Assembly: GCA_022059125.1 (NCBI GenBank)
Contig: JAEUWY010000001.1
Coordinates: 3,720,001 to 3,784,000 of the forward strand
DNA: 64,000 bases
Reading direction: 5' to 3'
Origin: Corynespora cassiicola
Taxonomy: Eukaryota > Ascomycota > Dothideomycetes > Pleosporales > Corynesporascaceae
The notes beneath the pieces are model-generated. The model did not search any database, had not been told where the DNA came from, and saw only the letters and a list, made by a program, of their open reading frames with translations. Made by a program: the position numbers and the translations under genes. Shown piece after piece: positions 12,283 through 23,514 of the stretch (position 1 is its first letter; each line of letters starts with the position of its first letter).

Positions 12283-13116
12283 TCACAAGTTGATAGTCTG
12301 ACCTCCGTAGACAGACATGGTTGTAGCCTGGTTCGCAATCTTGCTGTGGTAATTGTTGTATGTAGTGCTCTGCTTATAGTCCTTGGAATCGATCAGTCAA
12401 TGGCACGGTCTTTTGGGGTCGACTTAACTGACAGTAGCTTTCATGGCGGCGGATATGGCTTTCTCTAGATCCTTGTCCTGTGAACGAATGATCTCAATCA
12501 AAGTGGACAGACTTTCCGCCCCAATCTCAGAGACCTCTGCCTCACAAAGCTTAAGCTGCGCTTCTTCAATGGCTGGAAATATCCCCACAAGATCGTCAAT
12601 CAGCTCTATAATATCTTCAATCAACCGATTGAGGCGCTTTTCCTCATAAAGTGCCCATCTCGCTTTCTGTCGCAATGTACTCCCATTCTGACGATTGATG
12701 CAAAGCTTACGCATCTTCTCGTGTAGGTACTGACCCACAGCATCCAGATCGGTATTTGCATCGAGAATGGCAGTTTTTGAGCCATCAGCTCCCACAGAAA
12801 TCTTGTATCGTGCCGAAACTTTCTCAGATTCAACGAACAGCTCCAATATCTGGCCTAGCACTTTCTCAGCCTTGGGTATGTCCTCTATCTTTACTGAAGA
12901 TTCCTGCAATGATCGAGCGTGCTCCACACTACCGCTCAGGCCCACGGCTTGGCCCCAGCGCGAGAGCCGAAGTCTTGCATTGTCCAACTTGAGCAAACTG
13001 GTCTGGAAGTTGGTGCCAAAGTTGCGGCCAAGCTGTACATATTCGAAGCAATCCACAGCATTATTGAAGAGACCAGCGAGTGTAACGGTACCGATGGCAA
13101 GACTACTAGCCTCCAT
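12283..13116 (-). CDS. HeLo-domain cell-death effector with short C-terminal motif, two exons
   Basis: Model: complement(12283..12369, 12433..13116), 256 aa. Exon 1 encodes a HeLo domain (helical bundle of the HET-S/LopB class): a hydrophobic N-terminal helix beginning MEASSLAIGTVTLAGLF, then the family stretch DCFEYVQLGRNFGTNF, LLKLDNARLRLSRWGQAVG, and RWALYEEKRLNRLIEDI. In HET-S this domain becomes a membrane-lytic effector when a C-terminal amyloid motif templates its assembly. Unspliced, the frame ends at 12424. A 63-nt phase-0 intron (donor GTCAGT at 12432, TTGAC/CTGAT branch sites, CAG acceptor) instead adds a 28-residue polar tail containing KIANQATTMSVYG. That tail resembles the N-terminus encoded by the neighbouring divergent NLR gene. 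HeLo assignment is firm; the intron and the amyloid role are inference. Confidence 0.8.
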
Positions 13117-13381
13117 GATGGCTCCTGTTCCAATTACAAGTGACAGGAACAGATATATGTTATGGTTGAGCAGTCCCGCAGAGCGTCTATGGGAGCTCAG
13201 CTGCGGGGTCGCCTGTGCCGCTTGGCGAATCCTCCGGGCACCTGCTTACGCCGCGTAGTCGCACGAGGCTGTCCGGACATCAACCGTCGATGACTTTTGC
13301 ACATTATTCGCATACTACCTGAGAGTTTACACTGGCCTGTGCTTCCATCAGACATGCGCTTAGCCCTTTGGTGAGGTCAAT
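13117..13381. promoter_or_regulatory. Shared promoter between HeLo and NLR genes
   Basis: 265 bases separate the two divergent start codons, so both genes must be driven from here or from overlapping regions. The middle (13160-13260) is GC-richer than the flanks. No specific operator was recognised. Confidence 0.5.
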
Positions 13382-16300
13382 ATGAGCTCTTTGCCTGCTC
13401 ACCAACCCGGTCACTTCACCAACGATAACAATCGCATCGCCATTCAAGCTGGCCAATTCAACGCGTATGGAAACATCGCCGTGCAGTAGGTTAATCCGCA
13501 TTTTGAATACAAGTCGCTGATGGCCAAAGGCATCACGATCAAGATTCCCTCGACCGGCTGCCTTACGCCGCAGAAGCGGCCTTCAATTCGTACGCGAAAC
13601 AGCACGAGTCACTCTGCCTACAAGGTACGCGCAGCGACCTCCTCAAAGAAGTATACACCTGGGCAGAAGGACAAGACCCGCGATGCATCTTCTGGCTGAG
13701 TGGGCTGGCGGGATCGGGCAAAACGACCATCGCGCGGACCGTCGCACGCAAGTACCACAATGAGAAGCGGCTAGCGGCTAGCTTCTTCTTCTCTCGCGGC
13801 GGTGGAGATGTTGGCCATGCAAGCAAGTTCGTCACAAGTATCGCAGTCCAGCTGTCGCAGAATGTGCCAGTGTTACGTCAGTACATCTACGAGGCTGTGA
13901 CAGAGCGCGGTGACATTGCCAGCCAGGCCTTGCGCGACCAGTGGGAGCATCTCGTTCTCCGTCCGCTATCGAAACTGGAGGAGCAGGGACCATATGTTAT
14001 AGTTGTCGATGCGCTGGACGAATGCGACAACGACAACGATGCCCAGCTCATTATACGGCTATTATTGGAGGCTCGGTCGCTGGGAAATGTCCGAATGCGT
14101 ATACTGCTGACGAGCCGACCGGAAGTTCCAATTCGAGGCGAGTTCAGCCAGATCACTGCTGCGGCGCACAAAGACTTCGTACTTCACAACATACCCACGT
14201 CCATTGTCAACAAGGACATAGAGATCTTCTTGAAAACCAAGCTTCAGCCCGTTGGACTTGCCGGCTGGCCAGGTGATGAAGCCATTCTACAGCTGGCCCG
14301 AAATGCCAGTGGTCTGTTCATATGGGCCGCTACTGCATGTGTCTTCATTCGCGAATGCGGGCAGCGTTTTGCGGCCAAAAGGCTGGAAGTAATCCTGCGC
14401 AACGACTGCAATGTTTCTACTACCCCAGAGAAGCATCTCGACCAGATATACACCACTGTGCTTGAGCACTCTTTACTCGCAGCCTATACAGATGAAGAGA
14501 GGGAAGAGCAGTGCAGAGCGATGAGGTACGTCCTCGGAAGCCTGGTGGTACTGTATTCTCCTCTGCCTGTACAGTCACTTAGTAAGCTGCTCCAGTATGC
14601 AGACGAAGAAGTGAAGCAGGTACTAGAGAATCTGCACGCAATCATCAACATTACAGAACACCCTCAACCGCTTCATTTGCACCACCCGTCATTTCGAGAC
14701 TTCCTACTGGACAAGAAGAGATGCAAAAACCCTGATTTTTGGGTACCGAGGCACAACACACATGAACAGCTGGCATCTTGCTGCCTCAGTCTCATGTCGC
14801 GGGCAGAAGGCGGCCTCCGCCAAGACATGTGCTCACTTTCCGATCCTGGAATGCTTAGAAACGACATAGAAAACAGCAGAATTGCGGCCAACTTGTCCCC
14901 TGAGTTGCAATATGCATGCCGCTACTGGGTGGATCATTTGGAACACGGCAAGTGTAGCGTCAGAGACGGTGGAACAACGGACGAGTTTCTCCGTGAGCAT
15001 TTTCTGCATTGGCTTGAGGCCATGAGTCTGATGAAAGAGACCAATCGTTGTGTACGCTTGGTAGTAAAGCTACGATCGCTAGTGGAGGTATGTTCTTCCC
15101 AGTGAGCAAGTGATTAATCGGTTTTAACTGACTCCAAAAAAAGTTATCCAGTAAAACTGCAAGTTTTCTCTACGATGCATATCGATTTTTGTCGCGATTT
15201 GCGTCAATACTTACGGATGCACCCCTCCAGATATACTCGTCTGCTCTCCTTTTCTCGCCTAAGACAAGCCCAGTGCGACAATTCTATACAGAAAAAGTGC
15301 CACTGACGGCCGAAATGATTCATGGGATGGATACAGACTGGGAAACCGGCCTTAGCGTGCTGCATTCCCGTACAGAATGGCGCAAGAAGTTGGCATTCTC
15401 GCCAGATGGGCAGTTGCTCGCCTCACAGTACAAAGAATCGGCGGTGGGATTATGGGAGACAATGACCGGATGCTGTCGCGATATTCTGATAGGCCATTCA
15501 GTAGCGATAGAGGCGATAAAGTTCTCGCCAGACGGACAGTTCCTTGCCACGGCGTGTTTCCCGGGAACAGTAGAAGTATGGAACATGACGACAAGACAGT
15601 ATCTACACAGGCTCGTGTATGAAGAAAATACAGTGGCTTATACTATTGCATTCTCATCTGATAGCCGGCGAATTTTGTCAATTGGTGCTGGTCTCAAAGT
15701 CGTCGAATGGGAAGCATCTACAGGGTTATGCTGTAATCAATTTGCTCTAAAAGACGACTTGAACGTACCGAACACCGCATTTGCCTTCTCATCAAACGCT
15801 CGGCTAGTCGCGGTGGCTTCAATAGAATTTACTAGCACCCTTGCTACTGGCAGTTTTGGCACCATATTAAGAATATGGGACGTAGCCACGGGATCATATC
15901 ATAGGGTTTTTGAATGGGATACAAGCAAGATAACGAGTATCAGTTTCTCTCAAGATGACGAGGTAGTCGTAGCAGGGTCAGGAGACGGAAATTTAAGAGT
16001 TTGGAAGATATCTGGAGAGCCATACTGCAAGACACTTACAGGTCATACTAACAGTGTTGAAGCCGTTACCTTCTTGCAAGACATTGGGCAAGTCGCATCA
16101 GCCTCAGCTGATTCTACACTAAGAGTATGGGATGTAGCAACAGGGATGTGTTGTAGCATTCTTGAAGGGCATACTGGAAGTGTTATAGCTATTGCTTTTT
16201 CGTCAATTGGTCAGCTTATTGCGTCAGCCTCTAGAGATTCTACTATACGATTATGGGATGCGACAATAAAGCCATCTCGTAAAACTTCTGAAGGCCTTGG

Positions 16301-17201
16301 GGTTGATTATTTCTCGTTCTTGCCAGATACTCGGCTGTTTATATCTTCAGATACAGAAGCAGAAGTCTTGGAGGTAGCATCGGGAACTCTCTATCGATTA
16401 CCACAGGATCGAACTATCTTGAATTCTGCCGCGGCAGTCTCACCAGATAGCCAGTTTTTTGCTTCCGCGGCTTTTGGTAGTAAAATCAGAATATGGGAAG
16501 CAGTATCAGGGTCATTGTACAAGACACTGAAAGGACACGAGGATTGTGTCACTGACGTTGAATTCTCACCAGATAGTCAACTTCTTGTATCTGGATCACG
16601 GGATCAAACAGTCAGGGTGTGGAATATAGCATCAGGATCGTGCCACTTGAAACTAGAGGTTCATACTGGCCCTATCCATGGTGTCGGATTTTCACCAAAT
16701 GGTCGGCTCGTAATATCTAGGTCCCTGAATTCTGGGGTTCAAATGTGGGAATTAGCAACAAAGCGCTACTGTATGCTTCAGACTCACTCCTCCATTATTC
16801 GCGCGATTGCCTTCTCGCCAGACAGCCAATTCGTTGCGTCAATCTCCGATGATGGAAAGGCTCAGGTGTGGGAAGTCGCAACAGGAGCGAGGCTCAGAGA
16901 GATAGTGCTCGAGAAAGAGGACTCCTGTGTCAGTACAGTCGTTTTCTCGTCAGATGGTCATTCCCTTCGAACAGAGCAGGGACTAATTCCTCTACGTCCA
17001 CCTATTGAATTATCGCTCTCGAACCAAGTGCCACAGCTACGTCACATTTTTTTTCGAGACCATTGGATCTACTTAGACAACCGGCGGTTTTTGTGGGTCC
17101 CTGTCGAGTATCAATCGACTAGGTTTCAGATCCATGGAAATTTTGTTTGCTTTCACCGTCAATCGCGTGTCATTGTACTTCTTGAAATATTTCTACCTTA
17201 G
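13382..17201 (+). CDS. NACHT-WD40 STAND receptor (fungal NLR) with short N-terminal motif
   Basis: Model: join(13382..13464, 13530..15087, 15144..17201), about 1232 aa. Exon 1 gives a 28-residue polar N-terminus containing RIAIQAGQFN. Next come the usual fungal linker (LPYAAEAAFNSYAKQHE), a NACHT domain with Walker A GLAGSGKTT (about 86-94) and Walker B VIVVDALDEC (about 184-193), a winged-helix-like segment, and 10-12 degenerate WD40 repeats (about 620-1140), e.g. FSPDSQLLVSGSRD with RVW. Such proteins sense ligands through WD repeats, oligomerise through NACHT and trigger an effector. The second intron (15088-15143) is clear, with GTATGT donor and AAG acceptor. The first is less certain: no ATG lies in the NACHT frame upstream, so an exon is needed. 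Either GTATGG..AAG (13465-13529) or a GC donor at 13483 keeps frame; the latter retains YGNIAV. Confidence 0.82.
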
Positions 17202-17647
17202 ACTTCTGGAGGAGCATCGAGTTTGACAAATACAAAAGACTTTTGACATATGATAGCCAGCGACAGAACTTTTAAAATCCGGTTCTCTTAACCATGAAAA
17301 GCACTATTTCTAATATCTTCAACATAATCATGCTTTCGCCTGCGTTACGGCATGTTAAAGGTCTTTCGCGTACGCTCGAACGACAGGAGATTTATATCAA
17401 AAAGGAGCTTCGGAAAACAGATATTGAAACAAATTATAGGGGCTTCTTTATGTTTCCTCTATATTGAAACTTTCATGTTGATCTAACGAACTACATAAAA
17501 GTAGTGCCATGGCTATGCTATATAGTACAGTATTAAATTAAGCTTAATCAACCTCCAAGCTGCCTATGTAAATCTTCTCGACAAAATATGTAAATGAAAT
17601 AACATACAAAATGAATTTAGATTCAGACAAAGGGTATCTGCGCAAAA
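17202..17647. other. Convergent intergenic region
   Basis: AT-rich spacer between the 3' ends of the NLR gene (plus) and the decayed ATPase gene (minus). It presumably holds both transcription ends. No coding signal was seen. Confidence 0.5.
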
Positions 17648-20554
17648 CTAATCATCAAGATCAATAGCATCTTCAACTCTAGCCTGCTTGGACCGATGCC
17701 GAACAGTTCTCTCTAGATGCTCAGTGCTCGACCTCTTCCTCTTCCTCACACTAGCCAGCAACTCCGGTTTCAACTTCGCAATAAAAGCTTCCTCCTCAAT
17801 TCTATTCTTCGCTCGATAAAAGTCGTGGCTCGCAATGAAAGTGGTCCCCCAGTCTATAATCAGGTTGTTGATCTTGGCGCCCACCTCTGTGAAGAGTCAA
17901 CGAAATGCCTGACAGCACAAGGGGGTGGGGGAGGGGAGAACTCACCATAGACGTCGAGAGCTGGCTGTGATTGTAGTTGTCGACCACTGTTGGCCTCCAA
18001 GGGCCCTTCTGACGACAACTTTCCCGACTCGGCGTAGTCCAAGTCAGGTCCGTTTTGGGAAGGTGACGGGTCGATCCAAGACCCACGATAATGAGCTATG
18101 TCCCTGTGGAACACTGGAGCAGGCGTTGGGTCCGCATATAATGAGTCAACATCATTCTGAGGAGTTTTTTCCTTCCACGTGGTTGATCTCGAGCCTCGGA
18201 CCCCTGTGTTAGCGTTTGGCGGAGCTCGAATGCGGATAGAAGCCAAGGTCGTTGTAGGGGTACCAGCCAGATCGATGGCCGCGCTTGTAGCAGCAGGTTG
18301 AGCCATATCCTGTGTAGGAACGTTGAAGAACGACCCTTCAACATCCACGCATACCTTGGGGAAATACTGGACGGACGGGTCTAAACCTTGAAAGGTCACG
18401 GACAAGTCCTATCCAAGGTCGCCAGATGGAACAGATTTGACCGGGCAGGGGCATTTCCTTTCTATTGTATGATCAGAAGACTTCATCGAGATTCAGATAT
18501 GAACTGACCACTACTGATGGAGTTCGAGGTTTTTGCAATCCAAGTGCATTCCCCTTTATGCAAGACAACCTTGACAGGCTTCCCATCAAGATGCCGGGGC
18601 AACTTCGAGGAGACAAGCAATTCGCCAGCACTTTTTGTAGCTTTGCAGTTGATGGAGCGAATGATTTGGTCGCACCTTGCCTCTGCCATGGATCTCAGCC
18701 AGCGACGGTCTTTGGCCAATTTCCCGTCAGCCGGCTCCGCTTGCAGGATCTCTGTTAAAATAATGCCCCAGAGTTCGCGAATGATGTGATCACATCTGAA
18801 TGAAGCAAGATCACGAGGCTGATCATCTGTGCAAAACACGTCGAGATGCATTTTCTTGAACGAAAGCCAATGTTTGTTGATCCTCAGAACAGGCTTCGCG
18901 TAAGCAATATTAATGGCCAAACTTTTGCCATCTACATAGGTGCACTCGATGGACTGAAGATCTGAATGCGCTTGAAATCAGCACTGAAGTGCCCAATCTA
19001 TGCTTTTAGCATATGGATGGTCCGGGACAACGATAGGCGCCTTTAAAAACAGGTTTTGGAGCATTTCGAGTGCGGTTTGGCATAGACCGCGGCCCCTGAG
19101 CAATCCCCAAAACTCTCTATTGATCGGAATTGGGCGGCGCTGCAGGTTGTGCTCAATAATATCGCGTTCCTGAGGGATGTGTTAGAGCATGAGGGTAGCC
19201 TTGGAGGTTTAAATACGTTGTTATCTGATTCATCGTAATAAAACGAAGTTCGCCCGTTCTCATCGGTAGGCGTCTTAAGTAGAAAGTTCCACACTAGTTG
19301 GATGATGCCTGAGAACTTGACGGCTTCCTTGACGCTTAGGGTTGTCACATCGCCTACTTTGTTCCAGTAATTTAGTAGGAGACTTGTGTATCTCTACAGA
19401 GCATCAGCTCTTGATTCGGAGGATCCGATAGCTGATCTCCATATCTTGCCAAACTTTCGCGGTGCTTGACCTGCATCACCGGAAAGCGACTTTCTATCGC
19501 GCTCCGTATTGCCCTGTAGAATGTTGTAGCCATACTGTAAGGGAAACGTGGTTGTATTCTCAAATTCCAGCGGAAGCCCTCGGAGGTAAACTTTATTCGC
19601 GTGTTCCGCGTCCAGAAGGATGTCCCCGGATGCAGTTTGGATGCAATTCTTCGGTTTATCAATGTCGAGCGTGATCTTGAGCCAGCTACGAAATTGTGCG
19701 AGCGGAATCCTCCGACCTTTGTATTTCTTCTCGCCAAATTCGGAGTCGCGGATCTTGCGAGATGCACCGACAACAATCTTGACATCTTACCAGATGCGTG
19801 GCTTGTCAGTCCGCTTTTTGACATTGCGCTCTGCAGCGACTTGTCTCTTGATGACGTGGTCAGAAACGCGGGTCAGCCTACACACCAGAGTTCGATCAAT
19901 ATCGAAGTTGAAGTTCCATCGAAAGCCGGTGTTCTCCATATTGACGTTGAAGAGATTTGGATGGCGCGAAAGTGCAAGAACCGCCATTTTCAGTCCCTCT
20001 CCATGCTGTCCTGCCTGCGTTGTATCGCCGTCTTTCTCCGTTCCACCCATACCCAAGTGCCATCGCTACAAGCGTGAGTTGAAGTTTGTTACTTCAAGTA
20101 TACCTTCCTCATCCTTGTTCCAGGAAAATTTGATGTAACCGAGGAGCTCTTGAGTCTTTGGGCAGACTGCGCGAATAAGAATGCTTCGTTTCTGTTCCGT
20201 CACGTCCGTGGTAAAATCGCGAGGGGCCAGCTTGAACTGGGCAACAATAGCATCTCGCCTATTATAGTCAGCAATCGGCGGCTGCGGTTCTCAGGTATCG
20301 ATATAGGCTACTCGCCAATTCTGATAGAGCTCGCGGAATGCTTCTTGTTGGGTCCATGCACTAGCGTAAGAAGTGACAATGTTACACGATATCTTCGTGC
20401 TTGTGGAAACACTCCTCAAGTCGTCAAAAGCAAGGCTGAAATTGCGATCACCATCGTCATCTCCATCAGATTCTGCCTCTGATAGCGACTTGTAGAAGGG
20501 TTCCTCATCCTTCTCTGCTGTCCCCTGGGCCAGCACTTGCTCTGAAGACGACAT
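17648..20554 (-). pseudogene. GHKL (HSP90-like) ATPase gene broken by five in-frame stops
   Basis: Best model: complement(17648..17886, 17946..18461, 18512..19169, 19217..20258, 20316..20554), 898 codons. The frame is kept throughout, with stops at 20066-20068 (TAG), 19787-19789 (TAA), 19394-19396 (TAG), 18978-18980 (TGA) and 18409-18411 (TAG). Protein-like sequence continues without any shift on both sides of each stop. It resembles a fungal family with a histidine-kinase/HSP90-type ATP site: N-box EAFRELYQNWRDA (joined across a GC-AG intron, 20259-20315), a G-box HGEGLK, then GFRWNFNFD, WLKITLDID and YGYNILQGNTERDR. Every stop could come from CAA, CAG or CGA by a single C-to-T change. That pattern suggests repeat-induced or similar mutation, with no selection for length. 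Function of the family is not known to me. Less likely: readthrough or RNA editing. Confidence 0.72.
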
Positions 20555-21261
20555 TTCCTTGCGCGTTAATATTAATGTCGAGGATGCTGTCTTACGCGTC
20601 AATTGGTTTTGGATTTCAGTCTGAAAAGGTTGTAAAGCGAGAAAAGAGGGAAAGGCCAGCATTCGGATGATGGTAACGCGTGTGCACATGCAATCAACTG
20701 TCTCGAAAGTTCGTGAACGCGTCGCGCACGTGATAGTGCTCTACCGGCTAGGATTTGGCCCACAAGCTACGCCGCTTTTCTGGGCTCTGACGGCAGATTG
20801 TAACGAACGCGTATCACATCCGCTTGTTAGGAGAACATGGACATGACTAGAGCATTTGCTTTAGCAAAAGATCCGTAGGAGTAATGGGGGCTTCGAGATC
20901 GTATTTTTTTAGTAAAAAGAACAAATGATTAAAATGTTACGCTCAGTAAGTTCTTTCAAAATTAGCTTAGTACACAACAGACCTTAGCGTTATTAATTAA
21001 TATGCAATTGTAAACTTCAAGTTGAATAGTAACCAGTTGCCAGGTTATGTTGCAATGGGGTGTAGGCCGTGTCTAGATGCATCAGATTGATGACAGATTG
21101 ATGAATTCATTCTCTCAAGGCCGAGCCCAAGACCTTACCATCTAGTAACTCATAAGGCGACATATTGCCAACTCTAAACATATCGTACTTTTGCTTTCCA
21201 ACTTCATGAAGAAAAAAAGGGCCAAAGGAAAAACGCCCCATACGCTGCACCACATTCTCAC
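20555..21261. other. Intergenic region
   Basis: Upstream of the decayed ATPase gene and downstream of the Gfo/Idh/MocA gene (both minus strand). The open frame continuing above 20554 to about 20689 may be leader. An AT-rich stretch lies at 20880-21060. Nothing else was recognised. Confidence 0.5.
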
Positions 21262-22495
21262 CTACAACCTCGCGCGAGCCTGTCCATTCTCATCCACGCG
21301 GTTCCCCTCGCGATCAAACCAAATCTTCTTCCCGCTGCGCACACTCTCCTGCAGCGCAACACCAATGCGCACCGCCTCCATGCTGCTCTCCAGATCGACA
21401 GGCACCGTCTTGTTCTCCAGGACCGCATCCGTAAACTGCCTCGCCTCCTCCACAAACGCATGCTCAAACCGCTCATAGTAGTTCTGGGGAATATCGCGCT
21501 GGATGCCGTCCCCATTGTGCGTCTCGAGCAGGTGGGTGGTGGGATTGCCATTCACCGCCAACTTGCCCTTGGTGCCGATAATCTCCGTCATATCATGCTG
21601 CCCGGGCGCATTCATCCTGGAGCTATAAAAGTACGCAATCTGCCCATCGTAAAACTCCACCACGCCGACGCCATTGTCCACGTCGCCGTGCTTGGCGAGG
21701 TCGGGCTCCAGCGCCGTGACGCCAAACGCGACCACGGACCGGACCTTGGGCAGGGCCTTGGACTCTGCGCTGAAGAACCACAGCGCCAGGTCGATGTCGT
21801 GGATGTTGCAGTCGACGAAGATGCCGCCCGAGAATTGCGCGTACTCGACGAAGAAGCCCGACGGGTCGTACTTGTCGCACGTCTGCGAGCGGAGGATGGT
21901 GGGGCGGCCGATGGAGCCGGACTTGGTGGCGGCGTAGGCCGAGAGGTAGGATGCGTCGAAGCGGCGGCTGAAGCCGCACATTACCTTGACGTGCGGGTTG
22001 CGGCGGGCCGTTTCGAGAACTTGCTGGCACTATAGCGATGGGCCGTTAGCGGCGTATGTCTTTTTGTTTGCTTTTGGGGGTGGGGGAGGAAGGATCGGCG
22101 GATGTGACATCAGATGGCAAGGGAAGGATTGGGGGGACGGGAGGGAGGGATAGTCCTGGACGTACGATTTCGAGCTTGGTGCTCAGGGGCTTCTCGCACA
22201 GGACGTGCTTTCCGGCCTCAATGGCCTTGATGGTTTGCTCGGCGTGCACCGTGGTGACGGTGGCCACGCAGACGGCCTCGAGACCCTCATGCTTCAGCAG
22301 CTGGTCAAAGTCCTGGTAGATCTTGACGCCCCAGGGCTCGAGGTTCTCCTTGGCCCAGGCCAGTTCTTTGGGGTCTGGTGTGAAGGCAGCGACGAGTTCG
22401 GCCTTGGGGGTGCGGTGGAGGAAATGGTTGGCATGACGGGCGCCCATGCGACCCAGGCCTGAGACGGCAACCTTGAGACGGCGGACGGCAGGCAT
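21262..22495 (-). CDS. Gfo/Idh/MocA dehydrogenase, inositol dehydrogenase-like
   Basis: NAD(P)-dependent oxidoreductase acting on a cyclic polyol or sugar. Model: complement(21262..22029, 22166..22495), 365 aa. The 136-nt phase-0 intron has donor GTACGT and acceptor CTATAG. Seen: Rossmann motif VSGLGRMGARHANH at the N-terminus, the family's catalytic-lysine motif CEKPLS (about 98-103), and SGGIFVDCNIHDIDLALWF (about 180-198), the conserved Asp-His segment used in substrate and proton handling in myo-inositol 2-dehydrogenases. Length is normal for the family. It lies on the edge of a group of polyol and sugar-acid genes that includes myo-inositol oxygenase, which supports inositol or a keto-inositol as substrate. 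Alternatives are 2-keto-gulonate-type or other sugar dehydrogenation. The coding strand is GC-rich, like the neighbouring metabolic genes and unlike the AT-richer recognition island to the left. Confidence 0.85.
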
Positions 22496-23514
22496 TGTGT
22501 GTCAATTGGATTTCTCACAAGAGCAGAAGAAGGGGTAAAGTGTGGGGGAGGCGTGAGAAGGAAAGTCGGAGGAGGTTTTTGCAGCTTCGGAGGAGGTTTC
22601 TGCAGTGTTGGAGGGCCTGAAATATATCCAGTCCAGCAGTTTCGAGTGGGCCATAGCTTCAGGGTCCATGCCGTGCACTAAATTCTCATCCAGCAGCAAA
22701 CATTCGATCCTACCGCCTGGGTGTGGGATCCCACGGACGCCGTGCATAGCTGGTCGACGCGTATGCGGATGACCCGTCCGTAAAGCTTCTACATACAGCT
22801 TGTCTTGCAAGCTTAGCTGTCATTTCTGGAAAGCTACCCCATATTGCACAAAACCCACACATGCTCGCCGACAATGTCCAGATTGGCACATTTTGGATTA
22901 CTATCGGACGCGCCGTTCTGTGGGACACGATGGCATGGAAGGCTGGCAAGACGGTCGACAGGCGAAATGCAGCCCGTTTGAGCATCGTGATGGAGCCGTG
23001 CATGAGCTCCAGGCGGTGTGGAGCAGAATTGTGGAGATGGCGCGCCAAGTACAGCATCCGAAATTGGCCGATGGGGAAACTTTCCCCGTGAACTCGACCC
23101 AGATCTAGATCCCGTGCGAAGCGAGACGTGTCGACGTGGTGGCAATGGGCCTGGCTACGTGCAGCAAGTGTTCCTGGATTTCGCACAGGTGTGGTGGGAG
23201 TCTCCGGACTTGGAATGCGGGTGGGCTGGAACGGGATGGGATGGAAGGCTCGGAGGTTGGGGTTACGGTTGGGGCCGGGATGTGCGTGAAGGAAGTCGAA
23301 GCGAGATTTGGGGCCCCGGGAAGGAATTGCCGGTGAATGTACGTGCATACCCCGCCTACGTCATCTCGGAATGCGTGCAGCTCAGGAGGAAGAATTATGA
23401 GCACTTGTTCCGAGCATAGCTGAGTCGAGGGATTGTTCTTGTCTAGATGTGTATGTTTCATAAACCATTCTACAATGAAGAAGATGCAAGAAAGGGGATC
23501 CACCAAGCCACTCT
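22496..23514. other. Intergenic region upstream of Gfo/Idh/MocA gene
   Basis: About 1 kb between two minus-strand genes; it should carry the promoter of the Gfo/Idh/MocA gene. Several overlapping open frames on both strands (for example 22710-23348 minus) are GC-rich shadows without family resemblance. Two copies of CTCGGA occur at 23249-23254 and 23365-23370, the same half-site as in the promoters of the two divergent pairs to the right. This is only suggestive, since a six-base word is expected now and then by chance. Confidence 0.4.

Noticed and set aside
12424..13116. HeLo gene as a single-exon 230-aa protein ending at 12424
   Set aside because: A well-formed phase-0 intron just before that stop leads to an exon whose product resembles the neighbouring NLR N-terminus; the two-exon model explains more. 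The unspliced form may still exist.
17648..20554. Stop-codon readthrough or extra introns to rescue the GHKL-ATPase frame
   Set aside because: No GT-AG or GC-AG pairs remove the five stops while keeping conserved sequence, and five readthrough sites in one gene are implausible. Mutation is the simplest reading.
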